Positions 7,706-18,016 of a stretch of 32,907 nucleotides of DNA are shown here, one piece after another. The stretch lies in contig JAEEVE010000007.1 in NCBI GenBank assembly GCA_016290765.1, forward strand, positions 1-32,907, given 5' to 3'. This DNA is from Muribaculaceae bacterium. Lineage in GTDB: Bacteria; Bacteroidota; Bacteroidia; Bacteroidales; Muribaculaceae. The notes under the pieces are model-generated. The model made no database searches, was not told where the DNA came from, and saw only the letters and a program-made list of their open reading frames with translations. Position 1 is the first letter of the stretch. Each line of letters begins with the position of its first letter. The translations under genes and the position numbers were made by a program.

Positions 7706-7746
7706 CACACATTCAACCACACGAAACGCATATACATTAATAATAT

Positions 7747-9396
7747 ATGGTAGACTTACAACAACAGATTGCTGCATTGTGCCCACAGGCGCAGTTTGAC
7801 ACCGTCGACAACCTGCTCATGGTCACCGTCGACGACGCACAGTGGCACGCACTGGCACAGCAACTCAAGGACAACCTGCACTTTGACCAGCTCAGCTGCC
7901 TGGCAGGTGTCGATTGGAAAGACTCCATCGGTGTAGTCTATTACTTGACCAACACCGACACGCAGGAGATGATGCATGTCAAGGTCGCCACCACCGACCG
8001 TGAGCACCCCATGTTGCACTCGGTGAGCGATATCTGGGCAGTGGCTAACTACCAGGAACGCGAGGCATACGACTTCTTCGGCATCGTGTTTATTGGTCAC
8101 CCTGACATGCGCCGATTCTTCCTGCGCAACGACTGGGTGGGACACCCCCTGCGCAAGGACTATGACGAGAATCCCGAACTCAACCCTATCCGCCTCGATG
8201 ACGAGCAGAACGAGGACTATACTTGCACCTATGTCGAGGATGAGGACGGTAATGTCAAAAAGATTGACGGAAAGGTGTTTGAAGACGATGAATACGTCAT
8301 CAACTTTGGTCCGCAGCATCCCAGTACGCACGGCGTGCTGCGCTACCGCGTGTCGCTCGATGGCGAGATGGTCAAGAAGGTCGATGTGGTGAGTGGATAC
8401 ATTCACCGCGGCATCGAGAAGATGTGCGAGAGCCTGACCTATCCGCAGACTCTGCTCTACACCGAGCGTATGGACTATATGGCCGCCCACATCAATCGTC
8501 ACTGCCTGTGCATGTGCATCGAGAAGGCGCTGGGCATCGAGGTGCCCCGCCGAGCTGAGCTGATCCGTCTGATGATGGACGAGCTGATGCGCTTGTCGTC
8601 GCACTTGCTCAGTTATGGCTGCTTGACCATGGACCAGGGCGCAACCACAGCATTCTTCTATGGCTTCCGCGAGCGTGAGCTCATCTATGATATCTTTGAC
8701 CGCACTTGCGGTGCACGCATGTCGATGAGCTATAGCACCATTGGTGGTGTTGTGGCCGATGTGCATCCCGACTTTATCAAGGACGTGCGCCACGCCTGCG
8801 ATGTCATTGAGTCCAAGCTCAAGGAGTACCACCAGCTGTTCACCGGCAATGTCATCGCACGCAACCGTATGGTGGGCGTGGGTGAATTGCGCAAGGAAGA
8901 TGCCATCAACTATTGCATCACCGGCCCCAGCGGACGCGCCAGCGGCGTGCACTGCGACGTGCGCAAGACCCATCCCTACTCGCTCTACGACGAGTTTGAC
9001 TTCGACGAGGTCATCCGCACCGAGGGCGACTCGATGGCGCGCTACATGGTGCGTATGGACGAGATGGTGCAGTGCATCAAGATTCTGCGTCAGGCATGCG
9101 ACAAGCTCGAAGCTTGCGAGGGCAATGAGTACATCGCCGAGAAGGTGCCCAAGATGATTAAGCTGCCCGCTGGCCACTGGTACCAGCAGGTCGAGGCAAG
9201 CCGCGGCGCATTCGGTGTATACCTGGAGAGCGATGGTGACCCCAAGCCCTTCCAGAAGCCCTACCGCTTGCACTTCCAGTCGCCATGCTTCAACCTCATT
9301 GGCGTGGTCGACCTCACGTGCCGTGACAACATGATCGCCGACCTGATCACCATCACCGCCTCTATTGACTTTGTTATCCCCGACATCGACCGCTAA
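7747..9396 (+). CDS. nuoCD: Fused complex I subunit C/D
   Basis: The product has 549 residues. About 1-150 is the 30-kDa NuoC domain ('EREAYDFFGIVFIGHPDMRR' and 'WVGHPLRKDY'); about 185-549 is the 49-kDa NuoD domain, beginning 'INFGPQHPSTHGVLRYRVSL'. The NuoD quinone-site segments are visible: the GPQHPSTHG histidines and the tyrosine in 'ERMDYMAAH'. The D domain is distantly related to NiFe-hydrogenase large subunits. The C-D fusion is known from several lineages, including Bacteroidota. In many bacteria nuoE, nuoF and nuoG would follow; here nuoH comes next after 88 nt, so no NADH-binding module is encoded. The electron donor is therefore unclear (ferredoxin or flavodoxin are possibilities). 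Confidence 0.96.
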   Translation: MVDLQQQIAALCPQAQFDTVDNLLMVTVDDAQWHALAQQLKDNLHFDQLSCLAGVDWKDSIGVVYYLTNTDTQEMMHVKVATTDREHPMLHSVSDIWAVANYQEREAYDFFGIVFIGHPDMRRFFLRNDWVGHPLRKDYDENPELNPIRLDDEQNEDYTCTYVEDEDGNVKKIDGKVFEDDEYVINFGPQHPSTHGVLRYRVSLDGEMVKKVDVVSGYIHRGIEKMCESLTYPQTLLYTERMDYMAAHINRHCLCMCIEKALGIEVPRRAELIRLMMDELMRLSSHLLSYGCLTMDQGATTAFFYGFRERELIYDIFDRTCGARMSMSYSTIGGVVADVHPDFIKDVRHACDVIESKLKEYHQLFTGNVIARNRMVGVGELRKEDAINYCITGPSGRASGVHCDVRKTHPYSLYDEFDFDEVIRTEGDSMARYMVRMDEMVQCIKILRQACDKLEACEGNEYIAEKVPKMIKLPAGHWYQQVEASRGAFGVYLESDGDPKPFQKPYRLHFQSPCFNLIGVVDLTCRDNMIADLITITASIDFVIPDIDR

Positions 9397-9443
9397 AACT
9401 GCGCTTTGCGTGGGTAGACAGCGTTGATCCGAGGTTCTACATA

Positions 9444-9487
9444 ACTACCTTTAACTACTCTAACTACTTAACTACTCAAGATATATG
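9444..9487 (+). repeat. AT-rich leader repeat before nuoH (copy 1)
   Basis: This 44-bp segment ends in the nuoH ATG and matches 10627-10670 before atpD at about 40 of 44 positions. The last 22 bp are identical. It consists of irregular TTAACTACT units and has no Shine-Dalgarno sequence. Confidence 0.8.
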
Positions 9488-10561
9488 TTTGACTTTTCTA
9501 CAGTCACCAATTGGCTACATGAGTTGATGCTCGGTGCCATGCCCGCATGGCTTGTGACCACGATTGAGTGTGCGCTGGTAGCGTTGTTCCTGTTGCTGGC
9601 CTACTCGGTGCTTGCCATGATTTATATCATGTATGAGCGCTGGGTGTGCGGCTGGATTCAGTGCCGTCGAGGCCCCATCCGTGTGGGTCCTGCGGGCTCG
9701 CTGCAGATTTTTGCCGATGTGTTCAAAATCCTCACCAAGGAGATTATCACCCTGTGGCACACCGACAAGTTCCTGTTCTTCCTTGCCCCCTTCCTGGTGG
9801 TGCTGGCGTCGGTGCTTACCTTCGCTTGCCTGCCCTGGGGAAAGGGTATGCAGCTGATTGACTTCAACATTGGCGCGTTCTTTATCATCGCCGTGTCGTC
9901 GATTGGCGTGTTGGGCATCTTGTTGGCAGGATGGTCGAGCAATAGCAAGTACACCCTGATTGGTGCTATGCGCTCTGGTGCACAAATGATTAGCTATGAG
10001 CTGTCGGTGGGTATCTCGGTGCTCACTATGGTGTGTTTGGCGGGCACGATGAGCATCACGGGCATCGTTGAGGCGCAGAAGGACGGCTGGTTCCTGTTCA
10101 CGGGACACATTCCCGCCATCATTGCCTTCCTCATCTATATCGTAGCTGCAAATGCCGAGAACAACCGTGGCCCGTTTGACCTCCCCGAGGCCGAGCACGA
10201 GCTGACAGCCGGATACCACACCGAGTATTCGGGTATCCACTACGGACTGTTCTACCTTGCCGAGTACCTCAACCTGTTTGTAGTCAGTGGCATCGCTTCA
10301 CTGCTCTTCTTGGGCGGCTGGATGCCGTTGCACATTCCTGGTTGGGAAGGCTTCAACGCGGTGATGGATTACATTCCCAGCACCCTGTGGTTCCTGGGCA
10401 AGGCGTTCTTCATGACATTCATCTTCATGTGGATACGCTGGTCGTTCCCGCGCGTGCGTATCGACCAGATGCTTGCTCTGGAGTGGCGCTACCTCATGCC
10501 CATGGGACTTGTCAACTTGGTGGTGATGGCCATTGTCGTCACCCAGGGATGGCACTTCTAA
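9485..10561 (+). CDS. nuoH: Complex I subunit H (quinone-site membrane subunit)
   Basis: The 358-residue protein has about eight transmembrane segments. Family signatures are clear: 'RRGPIRVGPAGSLQIFADVF' near the N-terminus and 'PFDLPEAEHELTAGYHTEYS' in the acidic loop that lines the quinone chamber. NuoH anchors the peripheral arm and links quinone chemistry to proton pumping. It is followed not by nuoI but, after 106 nt, by atpD, so this is the left junction of the nested ATP synthase block. Confidence 0.96.
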   Translation: MFDFSTVTNWLHELMLGAMPAWLVTTIECALVALFLLLAYSVLAMIYIMYERWVCGWIQCRRGPIRVGPAGSLQIFADVFKILTKEIITLWHTDKFLFFLAPFLVVLASVLTFACLPWGKGMQLIDFNIGAFFIIAVSSIGVLGILLAGWSSNSKYTLIGAMRSGAQMISYELSVGISVLTMVCLAGTMSITGIVEAQKDGWFLFTGHIPAIIAFLIYIVAANAENNRGPFDLPEAEHELTAGYHTEYSGIHYGLFYLAEYLNLFVVSGIASLLFLGGWMPLHIPGWEGFNAVMDYIPSTLWFLGKAFFMTFIFMWIRWSFPRVRIDQMLALEWRYLMPMGLVNLVVMAIVVTQGWHF

Positions 10562-10626
10562 AATGCATGCAGTAGCAGTCCTTTTTGCTCTGTATGCCAC
10601 GGTTAAGCCAAGCAAGGCACTACTTA

Positions 10627-12167
<1,541 letters not shown>

Positions 12168-12173
12168 CATACT

Positions 12174-12198
12174 GTCCCTCCAAGCCCCCTAAAGGGGG
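12174..12198 (+). repeat. GC-rich hairpin between atpD and atpC
   Basis: CCCCCT (12185-12190) and AGGGGG (12193-12198) form a tight hairpin, and GTCCC at 12174-12178 can pair alternatively with GGGAC (12196-12200). There is no T-tract, so full termination is unlikely. It resembles the C-rich/G-rich elements at 24189-24296, which suggests a dispersed repeat. It could stabilise the atpD transcript end or reduce downstream expression (inference). Confidence 0.55.
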
Positions 12199-12216
12199 AC
12201 CCTAAATTATAATAAG

Positions 12217-12453
12217 ATGACACTCAAAATCATATCGGCTCAACAGATTGAGTTTGAAGGCGAGGTGACCAGCGTCACCCTGCCAGGTGCCATGGGCAAG
12301 TTCCAGGTGCTTAATAACCATGCCGCGCTCATCGCTGCGCTGGCAGCCGGACAGGTGCACTATGTTACCGCCGACGGACAGGCCCAGGAGCGTGCTATTC
12401 AGGGCGGTGTGGCCGATATCAAGAACAATGTGGTGAGTGTGTGTATGTATTAA
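12217..12453 (+). CDS. atpC: F1Fo ATP synthase subunit epsilon (short form)
   Basis: At 78 residues it contains only the N-terminal beta-sandwich domain ('VTLPGAMGKFQVLNNHAALIAAL', 'AIQGGVADIKNNVVSV'). The C-terminal helical hairpin of about 50 residues found in E. coli epsilon is absent. That hairpin inhibits ATP hydrolysis in some species, so the short form would lack this inhibition; short epsilons are usual in Bacteroidota. The subunit links the gamma shaft to the c-ring. The stop is 4 nt before the atpB start. Confidence 0.93.
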   Translation: MTLKIISAQQIEFEGEVTSVTLPGAMGKFQVLNNHAALIAALAAGQVHYVTADGQAQERAIQGGVADIKNNVVSVCMY

Positions 12454-12457
12454 TGTT

Positions 12458-13528
12458 ATGAAGAAAGTAATAGCATCAATTATTGGCATCCTCATAGGGG
12501 CGTTGATTGCGTTAGGCTACTACAGCGCTGCGCATCATCGCGCACAGGGCGAGTCCCACGAGCTGAACCCCAAGGAGACCATCTTTGAGCACTTGGGCGA
12601 TGCCTATGGTTGGGAGGTTCCCTTCAACCACAACGCCCGTATCCCCTTGCCCATCATCGTCAAGGGGCAAGACGGCTGGCACTGCTTCATGAGCAGCAGG
12701 GTCACTGACGGGCAGACCTACGAGGGTTACCGCATCGGCCAAAGCGAGGAGCATCATGGTAAGGTGGTGCAAGTCTTGCCCGATGGTACCGAGTACCGTC
12801 CGCTTGACTTCTCCATTACCAAGAATGTGGCTGGAATCTTCATCGCAGCCATCTGCGTGATTATCCTGGTGATGTCGATGAAGCGTTACTATGTCAAGAA
12901 CGGCATGAAGGCGCCCCGCCGTGGAAAGGGTCTGTTGGAGCTGATCATCGACTTTGTCTATGGCGACACCATCAAGCCCATCTTGGGCAAGCATGCGCCC
13001 AAGTATGCACCCTACTTGCTCACAGTGTTCTTCTTCATCCTGACGATGAACCTGCTGGGACTGATTGTCATCTTCCCGGGTGGTGCAAACTTGACAGGCA
13101 ACATCGCCGTCACCCTGGTGCTGGCGTTGATCACTTTCTTGATTACCACCTTCAGCGGCACACGCGAGTACTGGAAGGAAATTTTCTGGCCCGAGGTGCC
13201 CGTAGCACTCAAGTGCCCCGTCCCCATGATGCAAATCATCGAGGTGCTGGGTATGTTCACCAAGCCTCTGGCGCTGATGATTCGTCTCTTTGCCAACATG
13301 ATGAGTGGTCACATGGTGGTGCTGGTGCTGATGCTGCTCATCTTTATCTTTACCAACCTGTTCGGTGTGGCAGTGGGCGGTGGAACGGCCATCTTCTCGG
13401 TGGCGTTCACCTTGTTCATGTTGTTGCTCGACACGTTGGTGAGTTTCATCCAGGCCTATGTGTTCACCATCCTCTCGACCATCTTCATCTCGATGGCGCT
13501 GGTCGAGCCGCATCATCAGGCCGAATAA
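12458..13528 (+). CDS. atpB: F1Fo ATP synthase subunit a, with N-terminal extension
   Basis: The track opens at 12437, inside atpC. I choose the ATG at 12458 (MKKVIASIIGILIGALIALGYY), which follows the atpC stop by 4 nt and gives 356 residues. The core from about residue 130 has the usual membrane helices and the essential arginine of the proton channel, R276 in 'LMIRLFANMMSGHMVV'. The first 120 or so residues are extra compared with E. coli subunit a: a signal-peptide-like helix, then a His-rich hydrophilic stretch ('SAAHHRAQGESHELNP') probably on the periplasmic side. Such extensions occur in other Bacteroidota; their role is unknown. Confidence 0.95.
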   Translation: MKKVIASIIGILIGALIALGYYSAAHHRAQGESHELNPKETIFEHLGDAYGWEVPFNHNARIPLPIIVKGQDGWHCFMSSRVTDGQTYEGYRIGQSEEHHGKVVQVLPDGTEYRPLDFSITKNVAGIFIAAICVIILVMSMKRYYVKNGMKAPRRGKGLLELIIDFVYGDTIKPILGKHAPKYAPYLLTVFFFILTMNLLGLIVIFPGGANLTGNIAVTLVLALITFLITTFSGTREYWKEIFWPEVPVALKCPVPMMQIIEVLGMFTKPLALMIRLFANMMSGHMVVLVLMLLIFIFTNLFGVAVGGGTAIFSVAFTLFMLLLDTLVSFIQAYVFTILSTIFISMALVEPHHQAE

Positions 13529-13577
13529 TAACTTTTGAATTTTATCAAACAATAATAACAATTTAAAACTTAAGACT

Positions 13578-13817
13578 ATGTTAGGAATGATTTTAGCAGA
13601 TGCTATGGCCAATCTGGGTGCAGCAATTGGCGCAGGTATCGCAGCAGTGGCTGCAGGTATTGGTATTGGTAAGATTGGCGGCTCGGCCATGGAGGCCATT
13701 GCCCGTCAGCCCGAGTCGACCGGTGACATCCGCAGCAACATGATTGTGATTGCTGCTCTGATCGAGGGTGTGGCTTTCCTTGCCCTCATCGTGTGTGTGC
13801 TGGCTATTATTATGTAA
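13578..13817 (+). CDS. atpE: F1Fo ATP synthase subunit c (proton type)
   Basis: The 79-residue two-helix hairpin has a glycine-rich first helix ('IGAGIAAVAAGIGIGKIGG'), the polar loop ARQPE, and the ion-carrying carboxylate E63 in 'LIEGVAF'. Sodium-binding c subunits normally have a glutamine in helix 1 and Ser/Thr right after the glutamate; here helix 1 has no such Gln and G64 follows E63, so proton specificity is predicted. The subunit forms the rotating ring. It lies 49 nt after atpB. Confidence 0.96.
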   Translation: MLGMILADAMANLGAAIGAGIAAVAAGIGIGKIGGSAMEAIARQPESTGDIRSNMIVIAALIEGVAFLALIVCVLAIIM

Positions 13818-13837
13818 TCATTTTTCCGATTCAATAA

Positions 13838-14335
13838 ATGGAACTTTTCACGCCTGAATTTGGCCTGGTTTTCTGGATGTTTGTGGCATTCCTGTGCCTA
13901 TACTTCATCCTTGCCAAGTATGCCTGGCCCTACATCATCAAGTCGATGGAGGAACGAGCCGAGCTGATTGACAAGGGTGTCGCCTATGCCCAGGAGGCTA
14001 AGGTGCAGCTCGACAACGCCAAGAGCGAAGCCGACCACCTGGTCGCCGAGGCACGACAGCAACAGGCCGATATCTTGCGCGACGCCGCCAAGATGCGCAA
14101 CCAGATCATTGAGGATGCGCGTGGCGAGGCCGCCGTCGAGGCAAAGAAAGTTTCTGATGCCGCCATGGTGTCGATCGAGCAGGCAAAGAAGGAGAGCGAG
14201 AAACAGCTCAGACTGGAAGTGAGCGAGATCGCCCTGCAGATTGCCGAGAAGGTGCTGCGCAAGAACGTCAGCGACGACAAGGCGCAGCGCGAACTCGTCG
14301 ACAAGTACCTCAACGAGGTGGAGACCAAAAACTAA
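13838..14335 (+). CDS. atpF: F1Fo ATP synthase subunit b
   Basis: The 165-residue subunit has one N-terminal membrane helix ('FGLVFWMFVAFLCLYFILAKYAWP') and then a long charged, Ala/Glu/Lys-rich coiled coil (about 35-155; 'AYAQEAKVQLDNAKSEADHLV'). It forms the peripheral stalk that holds alpha3beta3 still against the rotating c-ring. It sits in the canonical place between atpE and atpH, 20 nt after atpE and 6 nt before atpH. Confidence 0.95.
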   Translation: MELFTPEFGLVFWMFVAFLCLYFILAKYAWPYIIKSMEERAELIDKGVAYAQEAKVQLDNAKSEADHLVAEARQQQADILRDAAKMRNQIIEDARGEAAVEAKKVSDAAMVSIEQAKKESEKQLRLEVSEIALQIAEKVLRKNVSDDKAQRELVDKYLNEVETKN

Positions 14336-14341
14336 CGGACT

Positions 14342-14881
14342 ATGAATGACGGACTCATCCCCAAGCGATATGCCAAGGCCTTGTACAAACTGGCCGTCGA
14401 AAATGGCGACTCGCAAGAGATTTATGAGCAACTTAAACCGCTGAGCCGAGGACTGAAGGGACTTGACGACCTCAAGCGCGTACTGCTCAACCCTCATGTC
14501 AAGGAAGAAGACAAGGGGCGTGTGATGATGCAGCTCGTCGGGGCAAAGCCCGGTAGTTCGCTCGAGAAGTTCTTGTTATTGGTCATCAGAAACAATCGTG
14601 CCGAGTTTTTGAGAAAAATCGCATTGTCCTATGTGAACCTCTATCGCGAGGAGCATGACATCGCCAAGGTCGATATTTTATCGGCTACCGAGTTGCCCGA
14701 GCAGCAGGTCGAGGCTATCGTCGACATCATTCGTCGTCGCATGCCCGGAACCACCCTAGAGGTGCAGCACACCATTGCCCCCGAGCTCATCGGAGGTTTT
14801 ATCGTTAGGGTAGGCGATGTCTTGCTCGACGCCTCGGTCAAGAATGAATTGAATAATTTGCGTTTAAAACTTTTAAGTTAA
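14342..14881 (+). CDS. atpH: F1Fo ATP synthase subunit delta
   Basis: The 179-residue protein begins '[19 protein letters not shown]', matching the family N-terminus, has a helical N-terminal domain, and ends with the conserved '[20 protein letters not shown]' segment that contacts subunit b. It joins the peripheral stalk to the top of F1. It is tightly packed between atpF and atpA (6 nt and 5 nt gaps), which implies translational coupling. Confidence 0.95.
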   Translation: MNDGLIPKRYAKALYKLAVENGDSQEIYEQLKPLSRGLKGLDDLKRVLLNPHVKEEDKGRVMMQLVGAKPGSSLEKFLLLVIRNNRAEFLRKIALSYVNLYREEHDIAKVDILSATELPEQQVEAIVDIIRRRMPGTTLEVQHTIAPELIGGFIVRVGDVLLDASVKNELNNLRLKLLS

Positions 14882-14886
14882 TTCAA

Positions 14887-16461
14887 ATGATTAACCCAAG
14901 CGAAATATCCGACATACTGAAACAGCAACTGAGCGACATTGAGCGCAATGTATCGTTCGAGGAGGTCGGTACGGTGCTAGAGGTGGGCGACGGTGTGGCG
15001 CACGTCTATGGCCTGAGCAATGTCGAGGCCAACGAGCTCGTCGAGTTTGAGAACGGCGTCACTGGCGTTGCCATGAACCTCGAGGAGAGTGACGTGGGTG
15101 TCATCCTGCTCAACGAGGTGGACTCCATCAGCGAGAATATGAAGGTTCGCCGCACGGGCGAGATTGCTTCCATTCAGGTGGGCGAAGGCCTGCTGGGACG
15201 CGTCATCAACGTGCTAGCCGAACCCATTGACGGTGGTGGCTCCATCGACGGCAAGCGCGTCCGCCTGCCGCTCGAGCGCAAGGCACCGGGCGTCATCTTC
15301 CGTCAGCCGGTCAACCAGCCGCTGCAAACGGGACTCAAGGCTATTGACTCGATGATTCCCATCGGCCGTGGTCAGCGTGAGCTCATCATCGGTGACCGAC
15401 AGATTGGCAAGACCGCCATCGCTGTCGATACCATCATCAATCAGCGCCAGAACTATGAAGCCGGCAAACCTGTCTATTGCATCTATGTAGCCATTGGACA
15501 GAAGGCATCGACTGTTGCAGCCCTGGTCAATACGCTCAAGGCCCACAACGCTATGGACTATACTGTGGTGGTCGCTGCTACCGCTGCCGACTCGGCCTCG
15601 ATGCGTTACTATGCACCCTTTGCTGGTGCAGCCATTGGCGAGTACTTCCGCGACACCGGTCGCGATGCCCTGGTCATCTATGACGACTTGTCAAAGCATG
15701 CTGTGGCCTATCGCGAGATTTCGCTGATTCTTAAGCGTCCGTCTGGACGTGAGGCATATCCTGGTGATATCTTCTACCTGCACAGCCGCCTGCTTGAGCG
15801 TGCCGCCAAGATTAACGAGAACCAGGCGGTGGCGTCGGTCATGAACGACCTGCCAGACGTGCTCAAGCCCATGGTAAAGGGTGGTGGCTCGCTAACCGCA
15901 TTGCCCATCATCGAGACGCAGGCTGGCGACGTGAGTGCTTATATCCCTACCAACGTCATCTCGATTACCGATGGCCAGATTTACTTGGAGACCGCACTAT
16001 TCAACGCTGGTATCCGTCCGGCTGTCAATGTGGGTATCTCGGTGAGCCGTGTGGGTGGTAATGCCCAAATCAAGTGTATGAAGAAGGTTGCTGGTACGCT
16101 TAAGATTGCCCAGGCACAATATCGTGAGCTCGAGGCGTTCACCAAGTTTGGTGGCGATATCGACCCAGTGACTGCGCGTACCATCGACACCGGTCGTAAG
16201 AACGAGCGACTGCTCGTGCAGCCGCAATATGAGCCAATGGCTGTCGAGGAACAGGTCGCCATCATCTTCTGCGGCGTCAACGGATTGCTGCAGCGGGTGC
16301 CGGTCGACCAGGTGGGTGAGTTTGAGAAACTCTTCGTCCAGTACCTCAAGGCCAAGCATCAGAGCGACGTGCTCGACGTGCTGCGCTTGGGCAAGATTGA
16401 CGACGACGTGATGGCTAAGCTTAAGAACGCCGCCCAAGAAATCGCCGGGAAGTACGAGTAA
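14887..16461 (+). CDS. atpA: F1Fo ATP synthase subunit alpha
   Basis: The 524-residue F1 subunit has the Walker A motif GDRQIGKT at 169-176 and alpha signatures such as '[20 protein letters not shown]' and '[20 protein letters not shown]'. Alpha sites bind nucleotide but are non-catalytic; the subunit completes the catalytic sites on beta. The length is slightly above the usual 502-513. It lies 5 nt after atpH and 37 nt before atpG. Confidence 0.97.
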   Translation: MINPSEISDILKQQLSDIERNVSFEEVGTVLEVGDGVAHVYGLSNVEANELVEFENGVTGVAMNLEESDVGVILLNEVDSISENMKVRRTGEIASIQVGEGLLGRVINVLAEPIDGGGSIDGKRVRLPLERKAPGVIFRQPVNQPLQTGLKAIDSMIPIGRGQRELIIGDRQIGKTAIAVDTIINQRQNYEAGKPVYCIYVAIGQKASTVAALVNTLKAHNAMDYTVVVAATAADSASMRYYAPFAGAAIGEYFRDTGRDALVIYDDLSKHAVAYREISLILKRPSGREAYPGDIFYLHSRLLERAAKINENQAVASVMNDLPDVLKPMVKGGGSLTALPIIETQAGDVSAYIPTNVISITDGQIYLETALFNAGIRPAVNVGISVSRVGGNAQIKCMKKVAGTLKIAQAQYRELEAFTKFGGDIDPVTARTIDTGRKNERLLVQPQYEPMAVEEQVAIIFCGVNGLLQRVPVDQVGEFEKLFVQYLKAKHQSDVLDVLRLGKIDDDVMAKLKNAAQEIAGKYE

Positions 16462-16498
16462 TCAATTAAGAATTCTCCATTCTCAATTAAAAGAATAA

Positions 16499-17383
16499 GT
16501 GTCAACACTACGTGAATTGAAGAGCCGCATCGGGTCGGTTGCGTCGACGCAGAAAACCACAAGCGCGATGAAGATGATTTCGTCGGCTAAGATGCGCAAG
16601 GCAACTTATCAACTGCAGCGCCTGTCGCCTTATCGTGCAATGGTGCAGCGGGTTATAAGTCACTTGCTCGTAACCGACCAGGAGTTTTCGTCACCGCTCA
16701 TTGTTACGCGCGATGTGCATCGCATGGCATTGGTGGTGTTCGGCAGCGACGACGGCTTGTGCGGAGCATTCAACATCAATCTGTTCAAGCACTTGCTAAG
16801 CGCTATCAATCAAGTGCGTGAGCAGTATGGTAAGGACCTCAAGCTCACGGTCATTCCTGTGGGCAAGAAGTTGACCAAGGCGGCGCTGAAGCTTGCTGGC
16901 AACGACATCCAGGTCGAGCGTACAAGTCTGAATACGCGCAGCACAGCCGATGAGCTCAACGAGCTCACAGGATTGTTGCGGCAGCGTTTCCTTGACGGGG
17001 AACTCGACCGCGCCGAGGTGCTCTATATGCACTTTATCAGCACTAGCCGCCAGGTGTTCACTCGTGAGCAACTGTTGCCGGTGAGCTACGAGTCGATTGC
17101 CGAGCAGATGGATGCCCGTGCCGCAGCCGAGCCTTGCTTGTTTGAACCCGATGCCAACACCATCTTTAACAGTGTGCTACCCCTGCATCTGCGCGCCATG
17201 ATGCAGGAGGTATACACCGAAAGTGCTGCTAGCGAGCAAGCATCGCGCGTGATGGCCATGCAGACCGCCAGCGACAATGCCAAGGAACTGCTCGACGAGC
17301 TGAACCTCGAGTACAACAAGTTGCGCCAGCAGAGCATCACCACCGAGTTGCTCGACATCATCGGTGGACAGGTGCAACGATAA
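16499..17383 (+). CDS. atpG: F1Fo ATP synthase subunit gamma
   Basis: This 294-residue central-shaft subunit starts with GTG at 16499, giving '(M)STLRELKSRIGSVASTQKTT', the family N-terminus; no ATG gives a better start. The C-terminal helix 'MQTASDNAKELLDELNLEYNKLRQQSITTELLDIIGG' is also typical and forms the shaft inside alpha3beta3. It is the last atp gene; nuoI follows after 23 nt, so there is little room for a terminator or promoter, and read-through into the second nuo block is likely. Confidence 0.95.
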   Translation: MSTLRELKSRIGSVASTQKTTSAMKMISSAKMRKATYQLQRLSPYRAMVQRVISHLLVTDQEFSSPLIVTRDVHRMALVVFGSDDGLCGAFNINLFKHLLSAINQVREQYGKDLKLTVIPVGKKLTKAALKLAGNDIQVERTSLNTRSTADELNELTGLLRQRFLDGELDRAEVLYMHFISTSRQVFTREQLLPVSYESIAEQMDARAAAEPCLFEPDANTIFNSVLPLHLRAMMQEVYTESAASEQASRVMAMQTASDNAKELLDELNLEYNKLRQQSITTELLDIIGGQVQR

Positions 17384-17406
17384 TAGCTTTATAAATACTA
17401 TAAGAT

Positions 17407-17946
17407 ATGAGCATTCAGGAATATTTTGTTTCGCTTTTCAAGGGCATCCACAGCCTGATCAAGGGTATGGCGGTCACTGGCAAGGAACTGGTGTCGCCCA
17501 AAGTCACTGAGCAGTACCCCGAGAATCGGGCAACATTGAAGATACCCGAGCGGTTCCGTGCAACACTCACCCTCATCTATGATGAGAACGGTAACCACAA
17601 GTGCATCGCTTGCAAGACCTGTGAGCGCAACTGTCCCAATGGCACTATCCACATTGACACACGCATGGTCGACCTGCCCAACGGCAAGAAGAAGGTGAAG
17701 CTCGACAAGTATATCTATGACTTGGGCAGCTGTACGTTCTGCGACTTGTGCGTCACCACGTGTCCTACACACGCCTTGGAGTTTTCCAACGACTTTGAGC
17801 AGGCGGTCTTCCGTCGCGAGGCGCTGGTCAAGCAGCTCAACTACCTTCCCGAGAAGGATGAGCCAGCTCCCGCACCTGCTCCTGCACCTGCCGACAAGCC
17901 CGAGGAAGCAACAAAGCCTGTAGCTCCGGAACCCCCAAAAGAATAA
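17407..17946 (+). CDS. nuoI: Complex I subunit I (two [4Fe-4S] clusters)
   Basis: The 179-residue ferredoxin-like subunit has two CxxCxxCxxxC motifs: C66/C69/C72/C76 ('CIACKTCERNCPN') and C109/C112/C115/C119 ('CTFCDLCVTTCPT'). These hold clusters N6a and N6b, which carry electrons to N2 in NuoB. With NuoEFG missing, NuoI is the most exposed cluster subunit and the likely entry point for a donor such as ferredoxin (inference). The C-terminal 25 residues are a Pro/Ala-rich tail ('APAPAPAPADKPEE') not needed for cluster binding. This is the first gene after the ATP synthase block; its leader shares a 12-mer with the atpD leader. Confidence 0.96.
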   Translation: MSIQEYFVSLFKGIHSLIKGMAVTGKELVSPKVTEQYPENRATLKIPERFRATLTLIYDENGNHKCIACKTCERNCPNGTIHIDTRMVDLPNGKKKVKLDKYIYDLGSCTFCDLCVTTCPTHALEFSNDFEQAVFRREALVKQLNYLPEKDEPAPAPAPAPADKPEEATKPVAPEPPKE

Positions 17947-17948
17947 TG

Positions 17949-18015
17949 TCTAGTGCATCTAGCTAGTCTGGTGCTTCTAGTTTATCAATAATAATCCTCA
18001 ATTTTCAATTGAAAA
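17949..18015 (+). repeat. CTAG-rich direct repeat and 14-bp palindrome in the nuoI-nuoJ gap
   Basis: Four CTAG tetramers (17950, 17959, 17963, 17977) occur within 31 nt. They form two 14-mers, TCTAGTGCATCTAG (17949-17962) and TCTGGTGCTTCTAG (17967-17980), 18 bp apart with two mismatches. The perfect palindrome TTTTCAATTGAAAA (18002-18015) abuts the nuoJ start. The role is unknown. Confidence 0.5.
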
Positions 18016-18016
18016 A

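Noticed and set aside
7756-9273. 505-aa antisense ORF opposite nuoCD
   Set aside because: It is a shadow of a highly conserved gene. The translation is His/Leu/Val-rich low-information sequence with no family features.
13529-13577. Internal promoter before atpE (AACTTTTG-like)
   Set aside because: It lacks the TA at the right position and has no -33 element, so it is a chance A/T-rich match.
13578-13817. Sodium-translocating ATP synthase
   Set aside because: Subunit c lacks the helix-1 Gln and the Ser/Thr after the key glutamate that form sodium sites.
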